The notes beneath the pieces were generated by a model, which had not been told where the DNA came from, did no database searches, and was given only the letters and a program-made list of their open reading frames with translations. This document shows, in pieces, positions 9,209-16,325 of a stretch of DNA of 64,000 nt. Position numbers and translations under genes: made by a program. The stretch's first letter is position 1. Every line of letters begins with the position of its first letter. This DNA comes from Mycobacterium sp. DL440 (GTDB lineage Bacteria > Actinomycetota > Actinomycetes > Mycobacteriales > Mycobacteriaceae): NCBI RefSeq assembly GCF_011745145.1, contig NZ_CP050191.1, forward strand, positions 4,419,327-4,483,326, in the 5' to 3' direction.

Positions 9209-9249
9209 GAATCCTCCCTTGGCCAAACGTAGCCGGTAAGAGTGGAGGG

Positions 9250-10137
9250 ATGAAGATCGGATTCATCGGCCTGGGCAACATGGGCGCGGCCATGGCCGCC
9301 AACCTGCTCAAGGCCGGACACGAGGTCACCGCGTACAACCGTTCCCCAGACAAGGTGACCGCGCTGGCCGCCCAGGGGGCACGACCGGCAGCTTCGGTGG
9401 CCGACGCCTGTCAGGGCGATGTCGTCGTCACCATGCTCGCCAACGACGACGCGCTTGAGGCGGTGACATTCGGGGATCGTGGCGTGGTGGCCTCCCTGTC
9501 CGAAGGTGCCGTTCACGTCTCGTCATCGACCATCAGTGTCGCGCTGGCCCAGCGGCTGGCCGAGGCCCATGGCGGGGCGGGCCAGGGATTCGTCGCCGCA
9601 CCGGTGTTCGGACGTCCTGATGCGGCCGCAGCGGCCAAGTTGTTCGTCATGGCGGCCGGCGCCCCGGCAACTGTCGAGACGGTGTCGCCGATTTTTGATG
9701 CGATCGGGCAGCGCACGTTCGTGCTCGGGGACGAACCTCAAGCTGCCAACCTGGTGAAGATCAGCGGAAATTTCCTGATCGCCTCGGTGATCGAATCCCT
9801 CGGTGAGGCAATGGCACTCGTAAGCAAGGCGGGGGTGGACAAGGAGCAGTACGTGGAATTGCTGACCTCCACGTTGTTCGACGCGCCCGTGTATCGCACC
9901 TACGGCGGGCTGCTGGCCCGCGAGGAATTCACCCCGGCCGGTTTCGCCGCCACCCTGGGCCTCAAAGACGTCAAGCTGGCCCTGAGTGCGGGCGAGGCGC
10001 TAGAGGTGCCGCTCCCCGTCGCCAGCCTGCTTCGTGACCGTTTCCTCACGCTGCTGGCCACCGGCGGCGGCGAATTGGACTGGTCGGCGGTAGGTGCACT
10101 CAGCGCGTGGGAGGCCGGAGGAAAACCTCCGGCCTAG
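9250..10137 (+). CDS. NAD(P)-dependent beta-hydroxyacid dehydrogenase family protein
   Basis: A 295-aa member of the 3-hydroxyisobutyrate dehydrogenase / 6-phosphogluconate dehydrogenase-like family. A Rossmann GFIGLGNMG motif lies at residues 4-12. The family's catalytic Lys is in NLVKISGNF (about residue 173), followed by the all-helical C-terminal domain. Specificity within the family (hydroxyisobutyrate, glyoxylate/succinic semialdehyde or imine reduction) cannot be set from motifs alone. An Asn/Arg pair after the second strand (YNRSP) suggests NADP(H). The divergent DUF1905 gene starts 41 bp away, and a strong hairpin overlaps this gene's stop. Confidence 0.85.
   Translation: MKIGFIGLGNMGAAMAANLLKAGHEVTAYNRSPDKVTALAAQGARPAASVADACQGDVVVTMLANDDALEAVTFGDRGVVASLSEGAVHVSSSTISVALAQRLAEAHGGAGQGFVAAPVFGRPDAAAAAKLFVMAAGAPATVETVSPIFDAIGQRTFVLGDEPQAANLVKISGNFLIASVIESLGEAMALVSKAGVDKEQYVELLTSTLFDAPVYRTYGGLLAREEFTPAGFAATLGLKDVKLALSAGEALEVPLPVASLLRDRFLTLLATGGGELDWSAVGALSAWEAGGKPPA
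10112..10135 (+). terminator. Perfect 10-bp hairpin overlapping the stop codon
   Basis: Two perfectly complementary 10-base arms (AGGCCGGAGG and CCTCCGGCCT) enclose an AAAA loop. The last base of the hairpin is the T of the TAG stop of the dehydrogenase gene. No U tract follows, as is usual for mycobacterial terminators. It lies between convergent genes (the next stop is at 10142) and may end transcription from both sides. Confidence 0.75.
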
Positions 10138-10141
10138 CTCC

Positions 10142-10999
10142 CTAGGAGTCTGCTGCGACGACTCCGCGCAGGCCGTCGGCGCCGTACAGCGGTTCCAGCA
10201 TTCCCGAGATATCGGGGCCGCGGCGCAGAGCGTGCCCGCCGTCAACACCGATGGCCTGACCGGTGATCCAGCCCGCGGCGTCGCTGAGTAGGAACACCGC
10301 CAGGTTGGCGATGTCCTCGACCTCGCCGAACCGCGGCATCGGCGTGCAGGCTTCGTAGTCCTCGCGGGCTGCCGGGAGTTCGAACACCGGGCCGACCATC
10401 TCGGTGCGGGTCAAGCCGGGACGGATGCTGTTGAACCGCACCGACGACGGCCCGAGCTCGTCCGCGGCCAGCTTGAGCAGATGGTCGAACGCCGCTTTGC
10501 TCACGCCGTATGCGCCGAACCACCGGTGGGTGTTGCTCGATGCGATCGAGGAGATGCCGACGAACGAGCCACCACCACCACGGACCATCTCCCGGCCGGC
10601 GTGCTTGATCAGATACATCGTGCCGTTGACGTTCAGATCAACCGTCTGGCGCCACAGTTCGGAGTCGATCTGGGTGATCGGCCCGATGGTGAGCGAACCA
10701 CCGGCGCTGTGCACCACACCGTGTAGCTGGCCATGCCAGGCAGTGGCCGCGTCGACGGCGCGGCGGACCTCGTCTTCGTTGGTGACGTCGGCAGGTTCGT
10801 AGCGCACCGATCCACCACCGGTACCGAGCCCGGCGTTCAATTCGTCAGCAGCAGCGCTCAGCTTGTCGGCGTTGCGTCCGAGCAACATGGCGTTGCCGCC
10901 TGCGGCGACGATGGCAGCCGCGGCGCCCTTACCGATGCCGCTACCGCCACCGGTGACGAGGTAGGTGCGATCCTTCAACGACAGTTCCATTTGACTCAT
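10142..10999 (-). CDS. Short-chain dehydrogenase/reductase
   Basis: A classical SDR of up to 285 aa. The cofactor motif TGGGSGIGKG is near residues 17-26, the NxAG-type element appears as HSAGG, and the active site is Ser in ISSIASS with YGVSK (Tyr-x3-Lys). The ATG at 10999 or the in-frame ATG at 10990 (MELSLKD) could be the start; ribosome sites do not decide between them. It follows the enoyl-CoA hydratase gene by two bases and is clearly co-transcribed with it. It therefore probably acts as a 3-hydroxyacyl-CoA or steroid dehydrogenase in a degradation pathway. No KstR operator lies ahead of the pair, which sets it apart from the sterol genes. Confidence 0.85.
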   Translation of the reverse strand: MSQMELSLKDRTYLVTGGGSGIGKGAAAAIVAAGGNAMLLGRNADKLSAAADELNAGLGTGGGSVRYEPADVTNEDEVRRAVDAATAWHGQLHGVVHSAGGSLTIGPITQIDSELWRQTVDLNVNGTMYLIKHAGREMVRGGGGSFVGISSIASSNTHRWFGAYGVSKAAFDHLLKLAADELGPSSVRFNSIRPGLTRTEMVGPVFELPAAREDYEACTPMPRFGEVEDIANLAVFLLSDAAGWITGQAIGVDGGHALRRGPDISGMLEPLYGADGLRGVVAADS

Positions 11000-11001
11000 C
11001 C

Positions 11002-11910
11002 CTATGGTGTATCGCGCTGGGCCGGTTTCGGGGCCCCCAACGTCCGCCAGTCTGGAACATCGGGCGGCATCCCCACCGGCCAGCGGTTCTCGTTGACTGA
11101 CGCCCAGTGCGCGTGCCCGAGTTCGTGAATGTGGAATGCATGGCGCAGCGCTTCGGTGAAGCCCATCGCGTCGCTCGCCGCGTTGACAGAATCCTTGACC
11201 AGCAAGGCGGCCATCGTCGGCCGCTCGGCGATGCGCCGTGCGAATTCCAGTGTCTTGTCTTCAAGCTCGTCGCGCGCGAAGATCTTGGACACCATGCCCA
11301 ACCGGTACGCCTCATCCGCGTCGATCGAATCACCGGTCAGCAGTAGCTCTTTGGCCTTGCGGGCGCCGAACTCCCACGGGTGGGCGTAATACTCGACCCC
11401 CGGCATCCCCATTCGCACCCCGACGACATCGCTGAACTTCGCGTCATCGGCGGCCACGATCAGGTCGCAGGCCCAGATCAGCATCAGGGCCGCTGAGATC
11501 GCGTTGCCCTGCACCTGTGCGATGGTGATCTTGCGCAGATCGCGCCAACGCCGGGTGTTCTCGAAGTAGAAGTGCCATTCCTGCAGATATGTCCGCTCGG
11601 TGACGCCGGCGGCAGTGGCACCGTGGGAGCGGAAGGTCGGGTGCTGCGCCGGGCCCGGCGTACGTTCGGCCAGGGCCTCTTCGGAACCGAGGTCATGGCC
11701 GGCCGAGAAGTTCTTGCCACGTGCAGCCAGGATCACCACGCGGACCGCATCATCGGCCTCGGCCCGGCCGAACGCCTCGTCGAGTTGCACCAGCAAGGTC
11801 CGCGACTGGGCGTTCTGCGCATTCGGACGGTTCAGCCAGATCCTGGCGATGCGGCCGTCGTCGAGTGTCTCGTATTCGACCTGACGGGCTGTGTCATCGG
11901 GACCGGCCAT
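11002..11910 (-). CDS. Enoyl-CoA hydratase/isomerase family protein
   Basis: A 302-aa crotonase-fold protein. It has the N-terminal IARIWLNRPNAQNAQ strand-helix unit, an oxyanion-hole segment GKNFSAGHDLGSE, and a second glycine-rich segment around QGNAISAALMLIWACDL. Length exceeds a minimal hydratase (about 260 aa) because of an insertion around residues 80-110 and a C-terminal tail rich in His and Trp. A good AAGAGGTGG ribosome site precedes the ATG at 11910. It is the first gene of a two-gene operon with the SDR, suggesting consecutive hydration and dehydrogenation steps. A 17-bp inverted repeat lies 46-62 bp upstream and may regulate it. The substrate is unknown. Confidence 0.85.
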   Translation of the reverse strand: MAGPDDTARQVEYETLDDGRIARIWLNRPNAQNAQSRTLLVQLDEAFGRAEADDAVRVVILAARGKNFSAGHDLGSEEALAERTPGPAQHPTFRSHGATAAGVTERTYLQEWHFYFENTRRWRDLRKITIAQVQGNAISAALMLIWACDLIVAADDAKFSDVVGVRMGMPGVEYYAHPWEFGARKAKELLLTGDSIDADEAYRLGMVSKIFARDELEDKTLEFARRIAERPTMAALLVKDSVNAASDAMGFTEALRHAFHIHELGHAHWASVNENRWPVGMPPDVPDWRTLGAPKPAQRDTP

Positions 11911-11955
11911 ATCGGACCACCTCTTAGTCAGGGTAAGTAAGTTACGGACTGCACA

Positions 11956-11972
11956 TTACGTGTATCACGTAA
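11956..11972. promoter_or_regulatory. 17-bp inverted repeat, possible operator
   Basis: TTACGTG and CACGTAA are perfect 7-bp arms separated by TAT. The element lies 46 bp upstream of the enoyl-CoA hydratase ATG, where a repressor would act. It does not match the KstR consensus. The rest of 11911-12172 holds no gene; a TAAAAT box at 12078-12083 could be a -10 element for the rightward small secreted protein gene. Confidence 0.5.
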
Positions 11973-12172
11973 CCCGGCTCACACCGGGATCACAGCTATC
12001 ATGCAGCAGCTTCACAGCACGCCACCCCACATGGCCGTGCTGGAACCGTTTGCACAGCGATTTACCCTTGTAGAGCGTAAAATATGAAAGACAAGAAGAC
12101 TTCACGGACAACCGTGATCGGACCACCGCGGCCGGGTATTCAGCAAACCTTTTCAGGCCTTGAAGAGAAAGC

Positions 12173-12562
12173 ATGACAATGGCCATCTCCCCGTCCCACA
12201 TCCGTCGCTTCGCCGTCGCGGCAGGCTTCGCCGCAGCCATCGCCGCGGCCCCCGCCATGACGGTGCTCTCGACACCCTCGCAGTCACTGGCCTCATGCCC
12301 CAACGGGGAAACCGAGGACACCTTCACGAACGTGTGCGTCCCCGACATCGTGCCGAACTCCCCCGGCAATTTCAGCAGCATCGCAGGCAACCCCAACCTG
12401 CCCGCCGTGAACGAGCCCGGCGGCGGCGGCTCCATCCCCTGCACCGGCGCGAACTCCGGTGAGTGCATCGGCCTGGCCGAGGAACAGCAGTCCGAGGGGC
12501 CGCAGCCCGTGCCCGAGTCGACCGTCGGCAGTAGCCCGACCGTGCACGGTTCCATCGGCTGA
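12173..12562 (+). CDS. Small secreted four-Cys protein, Ibp1-like, copy 1
   Basis: A 129-aa protein with an N-terminal export signal (RRFAVAAGFAAAIAAAPAM). The mature part is rich in Pro, Gly and acidic residues. Four cysteines (SCPNGE, NVCVP, IPCTG, GECIG) could form two disulfides. Mycobacterial relatives are commonly labelled intersectin-EH-binding protein Ibp1 (from memory; the true role is unknown). The start is preceded by AGAGAAAGC, shared with copy 3. The 3' half of the gene, from base 12350, is almost identical to copy 3, while the signal peptides differ. It is the first of three tandem paralogues directly upstream of otsA. Confidence 0.75.
   Translation: MTMAISPSHIRRFAVAAGFAAAIAAAPAMTVLSTPSQSLASCPNGETEDTFTNVCVPDIVPNSPGNFSSIAGNPNLPAVNEPGGGGSIPCTGANSGECIGLAEEQQSEGPQPVPESTVGSSPTVHGSIG
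12350..12562 (+). repeat. 213-bp near-identical segment, first copy
   Basis: Bases 12350-12562 match 13235-13447 at an offset of 885 with only two substitutions (12533 and 12541). The identity begins abruptly inside the coding region and runs to the stop codon. The upstream halves of the two genes differ at many positions. Confidence 0.92.
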
Positions 12563-12618
12563 CACAGCGCGGCCGCAGACACCGCACAGTAAACCCTCAG
12601 CAGTCCTAGACTGCGGAG

Positions 12619-12951
12619 GTGAATTCGGTCGTTGTACCCGCCGCACTGTCCGGTGCCGGCTGCGCGCTGTTCCTCCTGCTCGGCGCGCCGGTGGCCCAGG
12701 CAACCTGCACCTCCGGTGAGGATGAGGACGTCTACACGACCACCTGCACCCCGTTCCTGGTGCCGAACTCACCGTCTCCGTTCAGCGGCATCCCCGGCAA
12801 TCCGGACCTGCCGGCCGTAGACCTACCCGGCGGAGGCGGAGCCATCCCGTGCACCGGCCACAATGCCGGGGAATGCATCGGCCTGGCCGAAGAGGACGAG
12901 TCCGAAGGACCGCAACCGATTCCGCGCTCAACCATCAGCGCCAGCCCCTAG
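12619..12951 (+). CDS. Small secreted four-Cys protein, Ibp1-like, copy 2
   Basis: A 110-aa paralogue of its neighbours, with a short signal segment (GCALFLLLGAPVAQA) and the same four-Cys mature core: ATCTSGE, TTCTP, IPCTG, GECIGLAEE. It keeps NPDLPAVD and PGGGGAIPCTG but lacks the GSSPTVHGSIG tail of copies 1 and 3. The GTG at 12619 abuts GCGGAG with almost no spacing, so translation may be leaderless or use this weak site. Unlike copies 1 and 3 its 3' half has diverged normally, which makes it a useful control for the conversion tract. A small ACCCC-CGA-GGGGT hairpin follows at 12954-12966. Confidence 0.72.
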   Translation: MNSVVVPAALSGAGCALFLLLGAPVAQATCTSGEDEDVYTTTCTPFLVPNSPSPFSGIPGNPDLPAVDLPGGGGAIPCTGHNAGECIGLAEEDESEGPQPIPRSTISASP

Positions 12952-13051
12952 TAACCCCCGAGGGGTCCCAGCTACCTCATAGAACTAATGCAGAACTTTC
13001 TCAGCTTCCTTAGAATCCCAGCAACGAAACAATCGAATACCTAGAGAAAGC

Positions 13052-13447
13052 GTGACGATGGCGACCTTCCCGATCTCGATGCGACGACTGATCATTGCCG
13101 GCGGATTTGCAATCGCTGCGGCCGCCGCCCCAGCGATCGCCGCGTTCTCCGTACCTTTGTCTTCCGGTCCGGCGATCGCCTGCCCCACGGGCGAAGAAGA
13201 AGACCTCTACACCAACATGTGTGTCCCGCACACCGTGCCGAACTCCCCCGGCAATTTCAGCAGCATCGCAGGCAACCCCAACCTGCCCGCCGTGAACGAG
13301 CCCGGCGGCGGCGGCTCCATCCCCTGCACCGGCGCGAACTCCGGTGAGTGCATCGGCCTGGCCGAGGAACAGCAGTCCGAGGGGCCGCAGCCCGTGCCCG
13401 AGTCGACCGTCGGCAGCAGCCCGACAGTGCACGGTTCCATCGGCTGA
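13052..13447 (+). CDS. Small secreted four-Cys protein, Ibp1-like, copy 3
   Basis: A 131-aa protein from the GTG at 13052; an in-frame ATG at 13058 is an alternative. The signal sequence (RRLIIAGGFAIAAAAAPAIAA) is followed by IACPTGEEED and NMCVP, then the segment shared with copy 1 containing IPCTG and GECIGLAEE. The ribosome-binding region AGAGAAAGC is shared with copy 1, and a TAGAAT box at 13011-13016 may be a -10 element. The gene ends 45 bp before the small ORF that precedes otsA. Export and the disulfide pattern are inferred; the function is not known. Confidence 0.75.
   Translation: MTMATFPISMRRLIIAGGFAIAAAAAPAIAAFSVPLSSGPAIACPTGEEEDLYTNMCVPHTVPNSPGNFSSIAGNPNLPAVNEPGGGGSIPCTGANSGECIGLAEEQQSEGPQPVPESTVGSSPTVHGSIG
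13235..13447 (+). repeat. 213-bp near-identical segment, second copy
   Basis: This is the partner of 12350-12562, encoding the last 70 residues of copy 3. The two substitutions are a T/C and a C/A change, both at third codon positions and silent, so the two proteins are identical across the segment. Confidence 0.92.
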
Positions 13448-13492
13448 CAGCGTGTGGCGACCGGGGTTCTCCCGGTCGCCTACAGTTGTGTC

Positions 13493-13657
13493 ATGCCTGC
13501 GAAACCTGATACCGCCGAGATCGACGACGTCGAACCGCTCGCCGACAGCACCGCCAGACAGGCCCGCCGCGTCGTCGCGACCTACGCCACCGACGCCGAC
13601 GAGTGCCGGATGTTCCTCTCGATGCTCGGCATTGGACCGTCGAAAACCGAGGCCTGA
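13493..13657 (+). CDS. Small conserved protein upstream of otsA (Rv3489-like)
   Basis: The ATG at 13493 begins a 54-aa acidic protein (MPAKPDTAEIDDVEPLAD) with no signal peptide. Its length and position match the small ORF Rv3489, which directly precedes otsA in M. tuberculosis. The stop TGA is immediately followed by the GTG of otsA, so the two are translationally coupled. The C-terminal half (DECRMFLSMLGIGPSK) resembles a short amphipathic helix. The function is unknown; coupling suggests a role in regulating or stabilising OtsA. Confidence 0.7.
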   Translation: MPAKPDTAEIDDVEPLADSTARQARRVVATYATDADECRMFLSMLGIGPSKTEA

Positions 13658-15109
13658 GTGAGTCCGGATGACGACCGGCAGGTCGTCTCCGGGCACTCCG
13701 ACTTCGTCGTAGTCGCCAACCGCCTACCCATCGACATGGAGCGGCTGCCGGACGGAAGCACCACCTTCAAGCGGAGCCCGGGCGGTCTGGTCACCGCGCT
13801 GGAGCCGCTGCTGCGTAAACGGCGCGGCGCGTGGATCGGCTGGCCCGGCATTCCCGACAGCGACGAAGAGCCGATACTCGACGACGACCTGCAGCTGTTT
13901 CCGGTCCGGCTGTCCGCGGACGACGTGGCCAACTATTACGAGGGTTTCTCGAACGCGACGCTCTGGCCGCTGTACCACGACCTCATCGTCAAGCCCGTGT
14001 ACCACCGGAAATGGTGGGACAGCTACGTCGAGGTGAACCGGCGTTTCGCCGAGGCCACCGCCCGGGCCGCCGCACCCGGCGCCACCGTCTGGATTCAGGA
14101 CTATCAGCTGCAGCTCGTCCCCAAGATGCTTCGCATGCTGCGTCCCGACGTCACCATCGGTTTCTTCCTGCACATCCCCTTCCCACCGGTCGAGCTGTTC
14201 ATCCAGATGCCGTGGCGTACCGAGATCATCGAGGGGCTGCTCGGGGCCGACCTGGTCGGATTCCACCTTCCCGGCGGCGCCCAGAACTTCCTGGTGCTGG
14301 CCCGGCGGCTGGCCGGGGCGAACACCACCCGGGCGTCGGTGGGCGTGCGGTCGCGCTTCGGCGAGGTGTCCTACGGGTTCCGCACCGTCAAGGTCGGGGC
14401 CTTCCCCATCTCGATCGACTCGGCAGATCTGGACGCCAAGGCACGTAACCGCAGCATCCGGCAGCGGGCCCGTCAGATCCGCGCCGAGCTCGGGAACCCG
14501 CGAAAGATCCTGCTCGGCGTCGACCGGCTCGACTACACCAAGGGCATCGACGTCCGTCTGCGCGCCTTCACCGAACTGCTCGAAGAGGACCGGATCAAAC
14601 GCGACGACACCGTGTTCGTCCAGCTGGCCACACCAAGCCGCGAACGGGTCGAGAGTTACATCGCGATGCGCGAGGACATCGAGCGCCAGGTCGGTCACAT
14701 CAATGGTGAGTACGGCGAGGTCGGGCACCCACTGGTGCACTACCTACACCGGCCGGTGCCGCGTGAAGAGCTCATCGCATTCTTCGTCGCTGCCGACGTC
14801 ATGCTGGTCACCCCGTTACGCGACGGCATGAACCTCGTCGCCAAGGAGTACGTAGCGTGCCGCAGTGACCTCGGTGGAGCCCTGGTGCTGTCGGAGTTCA
14901 CCGGCGCGGCTGCCGAGCTGCGCCAGGCCTATCTGACCAACCCGCACGATCTCGAGGGTGTCAAGGATGCGATCGAGGCGGCGCTGAGCCAGAGCCCAGA
15001 GGAGGGCAAGCGGCGGATGCGCGCACTGCGTCGCCAAGTGCTGGCCCACGATGTCGACCGGTGGGCCCGCGCGTTTCTGGCCGCGCTGGGAAGCGCGAAT
15101 TCAGCCTGA
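13658..15109 (+). CDS. otsA: Alpha,alpha-trehalose-phosphate synthase
   Basis: A 483-aa GT20 glycosyltransferase that joins an activated glucose (UDP- or ADP-glucose) to glucose 6-phosphate, giving trehalose 6-phosphate in the cytoplasm. Recognised motifs include VVVANRLP at the N-terminus, PGGLVTAL, the G6P/NDP-binding [21 protein letters not shown], and [17 protein letters not shown]. Length and gene position match Rv3490. It starts with GTG directly after the small upstream ORF. It converges on the end of the mce4 operon, the two stops lying within a 23-bp tandem duplication. Trehalose feeds cell-wall mycolate transfer as well as stress protection. Confidence 0.96.
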   Translation: MSPDDDRQVVSGHSDFVVVANRLPIDMERLPDGSTTFKRSPGGLVTALEPLLRKRRGAWIGWPGIPDSDEEPILDDDLQLFPVRLSADDVANYYEGFSNATLWPLYHDLIVKPVYHRKWWDSYVEVNRRFAEATARAAAPGATVWIQDYQLQLVPKMLRMLRPDVTIGFFLHIPFPPVELFIQMPWRTEIIEGLLGADLVGFHLPGGAQNFLVLARRLAGANTTRASVGVRSRFGEVSYGFRTVKVGAFPISIDSADLDAKARNRSIRQRARQIRAELGNPRKILLGVDRLDYTKGIDVRLRAFTELLEEDRIKRDDTVFVQLATPSRERVESYIAMREDIERQVGHINGEYGEVGHPLVHYLHRPVPREELIAFFVAADVMLVTPLRDGMNLVAKEYVACRSDLGGALVLSEFTGAAAELRQAYLTNPHDLEGVKDAIEAALSQSPEEGKRRMRALRRQVLAHDVDRWARAFLAALGSANSA

Positions 15110-15153
15110 GCGCTGGGCTCAGATCGGCTTGAGCGCTGGGCTCAGATCGGCTT
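15108..15153. repeat. Tandem duplication of 23 bp between otsA and mam4B
   Basis: Two exact head-to-tail 23-bp copies lie at 15108-15130 and 15131-15153, each containing GCTGGGCTCAGATCGGCTT. The otsA stop codon begins one base before the first copy, and the convergent mam4B stop lies inside the second. The duplication therefore repeats the junction and separates the two stops. Confidence 0.9.
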
Positions 15154-15627
15154 GATCGCATTGATCAACCAGTCCCCGCCGATCTTGCGATAATCCACGC
15201 GCAGTCGGCTGCCGTCATACAGCGGCTGGCGGGACTGGTCGGTCACGGTGCGGTTCATGTACACCAGCACGGATCCGGAATCGCGCTGCGCCGCCATCAC
15301 ACCAACGCCGACGACGCTGATCTGGACGACCAGCTGACGCTTGCGTGCCTCGGGGATCACCTTGGCGGTGGCGTCCTGTTCGAACTGCTGCCGGAAGTCC
15401 GGGGCGAGCAGCGGATACGTCTCCATCAGACTGCGCTCGACGGTCTGGTAGTCGTAACCGAACACCTTCGGGATCTGCTCGGCTGCCAGCGTCGGCAGTT
15501 CAACCCTGGCGGACTCCTGGCCACGCTGGGACACCCGGTTCCAGTACAGCGAGCCACCTACGGCGGCCAACCCGACGAACGCCACCGTGAGCAGGCCGAT
15601 CAGCAGGGAACTGAGTTTAGAGCGCAT
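15142..15627 (-). CDS. mam4B: Mce4-associated membrane protein
   Basis: A 161-aa protein with a single N-terminal membrane anchor (LIGLLTVAFVGLAAVGGSLYW). A periplasmic MCE-associated (VirB8/NTF2-like) domain follows, including YDGSRLRVDYRKIGGDW near the C-terminus. Length and place match Rv3492c. Mam proteins stabilise Mce transporter complexes; orthologues are reported to interact with the Mce1/Mce4 machinery. Its ATG overlaps the mam4A stop by one base. It is the last gene of the mce4 operon, ending against otsA. Confidence 0.9.
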   Translation of the reverse strand: MRSKLSSLLIGLLTVAFVGLAAVGGSLYWNRVSQRGQESARVELPTLAAEQIPKVFGYDYQTVERSLMETYPLLAPDFRQQFEQDATAKVIPEARKRQLVVQISVVGVGVMAAQRDSGSVLVYMNRTVTDQSRQPLYDGSRLRVDYRKIGGDWLINAIKPI

Positions 15628-16325
15628 CAGTTTCCACCGTCGGGGTACTTGAGGTCGTATCCGGTCATATGCCCGTTGTCGTCCTCGTGCACGATCACCC
15701 GCAGTCGGTACGGGCGCGTCGGGGAATTGACGCCGTCCAGGTCGGTGACCGTGACGCGGACCGCCACCAGCACCGAGGCGTTCCCGGCGATCTCGTCGAC
15801 CTTCTCCAGCGCCGCGCCGTTGATCACAGCCTCCGAGCTGGCCTGGGTGTCGCGGAACAACGCCTTGAGGTTGTCGGCGTTGCTCCCCTGGCTCATCATG
15901 TCGCGCAGCGGGCCGCTGGTGCCGTCGACGAAGCGGTTGACGCTCTCGTCGATCGTGTCCTGGGTGTAGCTGAACATGTTGATCACGGTCTGCTTGCCGG
16001 TGTCGACGAAGCTCTCGTCGCGGGCCTGCACGGCGTCTACCGCATGCTGCTGATCGCGCATGACGTAGGCCAGCACTCCCAGCGCAACGGTCCCCAGGCC
16101 CAGCACCAGGGCCGCCACCAGGGCCACCAGGGTGCGGTGGGCGCGCCGCCGGGGGGGAGCCTTGAGCGGTGTCGGCTGGGATGGCCTGGCCGTTGCCTCG
16201 GCCGAGGGTTCCTCCGACAGCGCGGTGACAGTCACCTCGCCGGCGGTCCCAACCCCCGTGGGGCCGGCCGCCCTGGACGCGCGCCTACGCACCGGCCTCG
16301 TGTTCGAGGCGGTTTCTTCGGTCAT
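15627..16325 (-). CDS. mam4A: Mce4-associated membrane protein
   Basis: The longer frame upstream is rejected because the ATG at 16325 overlaps the mce4F stop (TGATG), giving 232 aa, close to Rv3493c. The N-terminus is Pro/Arg/Ala-rich and cytoplasmic (about residues 1-70). One membrane helix follows (LVALVAALVLGLGTVALGVLAYV), then a periplasmic Mam/NTF2-like domain. It is a paralogue of the following mam4B. The two probably form a heteromer beside the Mce4 hexamer in the cell membrane and periplasm. Confidence 0.9.
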   Translation of the reverse strand: MTEETASNTRPVRRRASRAAGPTGVGTAGEVTVTALSEEPSAEATARPSQPTPLKAPPRRRAHRTLVALVAALVLGLGTVALGVLAYVMRDQQHAVDAVQARDESFVDTGKQTVINMFSYTQDTIDESVNRFVDGTSGPLRDMMSQGSNADNLKALFRDTQASSEAVINGAALEKVDEIAGNASVLVAVRVTVTDLDGVNSPTRPYRLRVIVHEDDNGHMTGYDLKYPDGGN

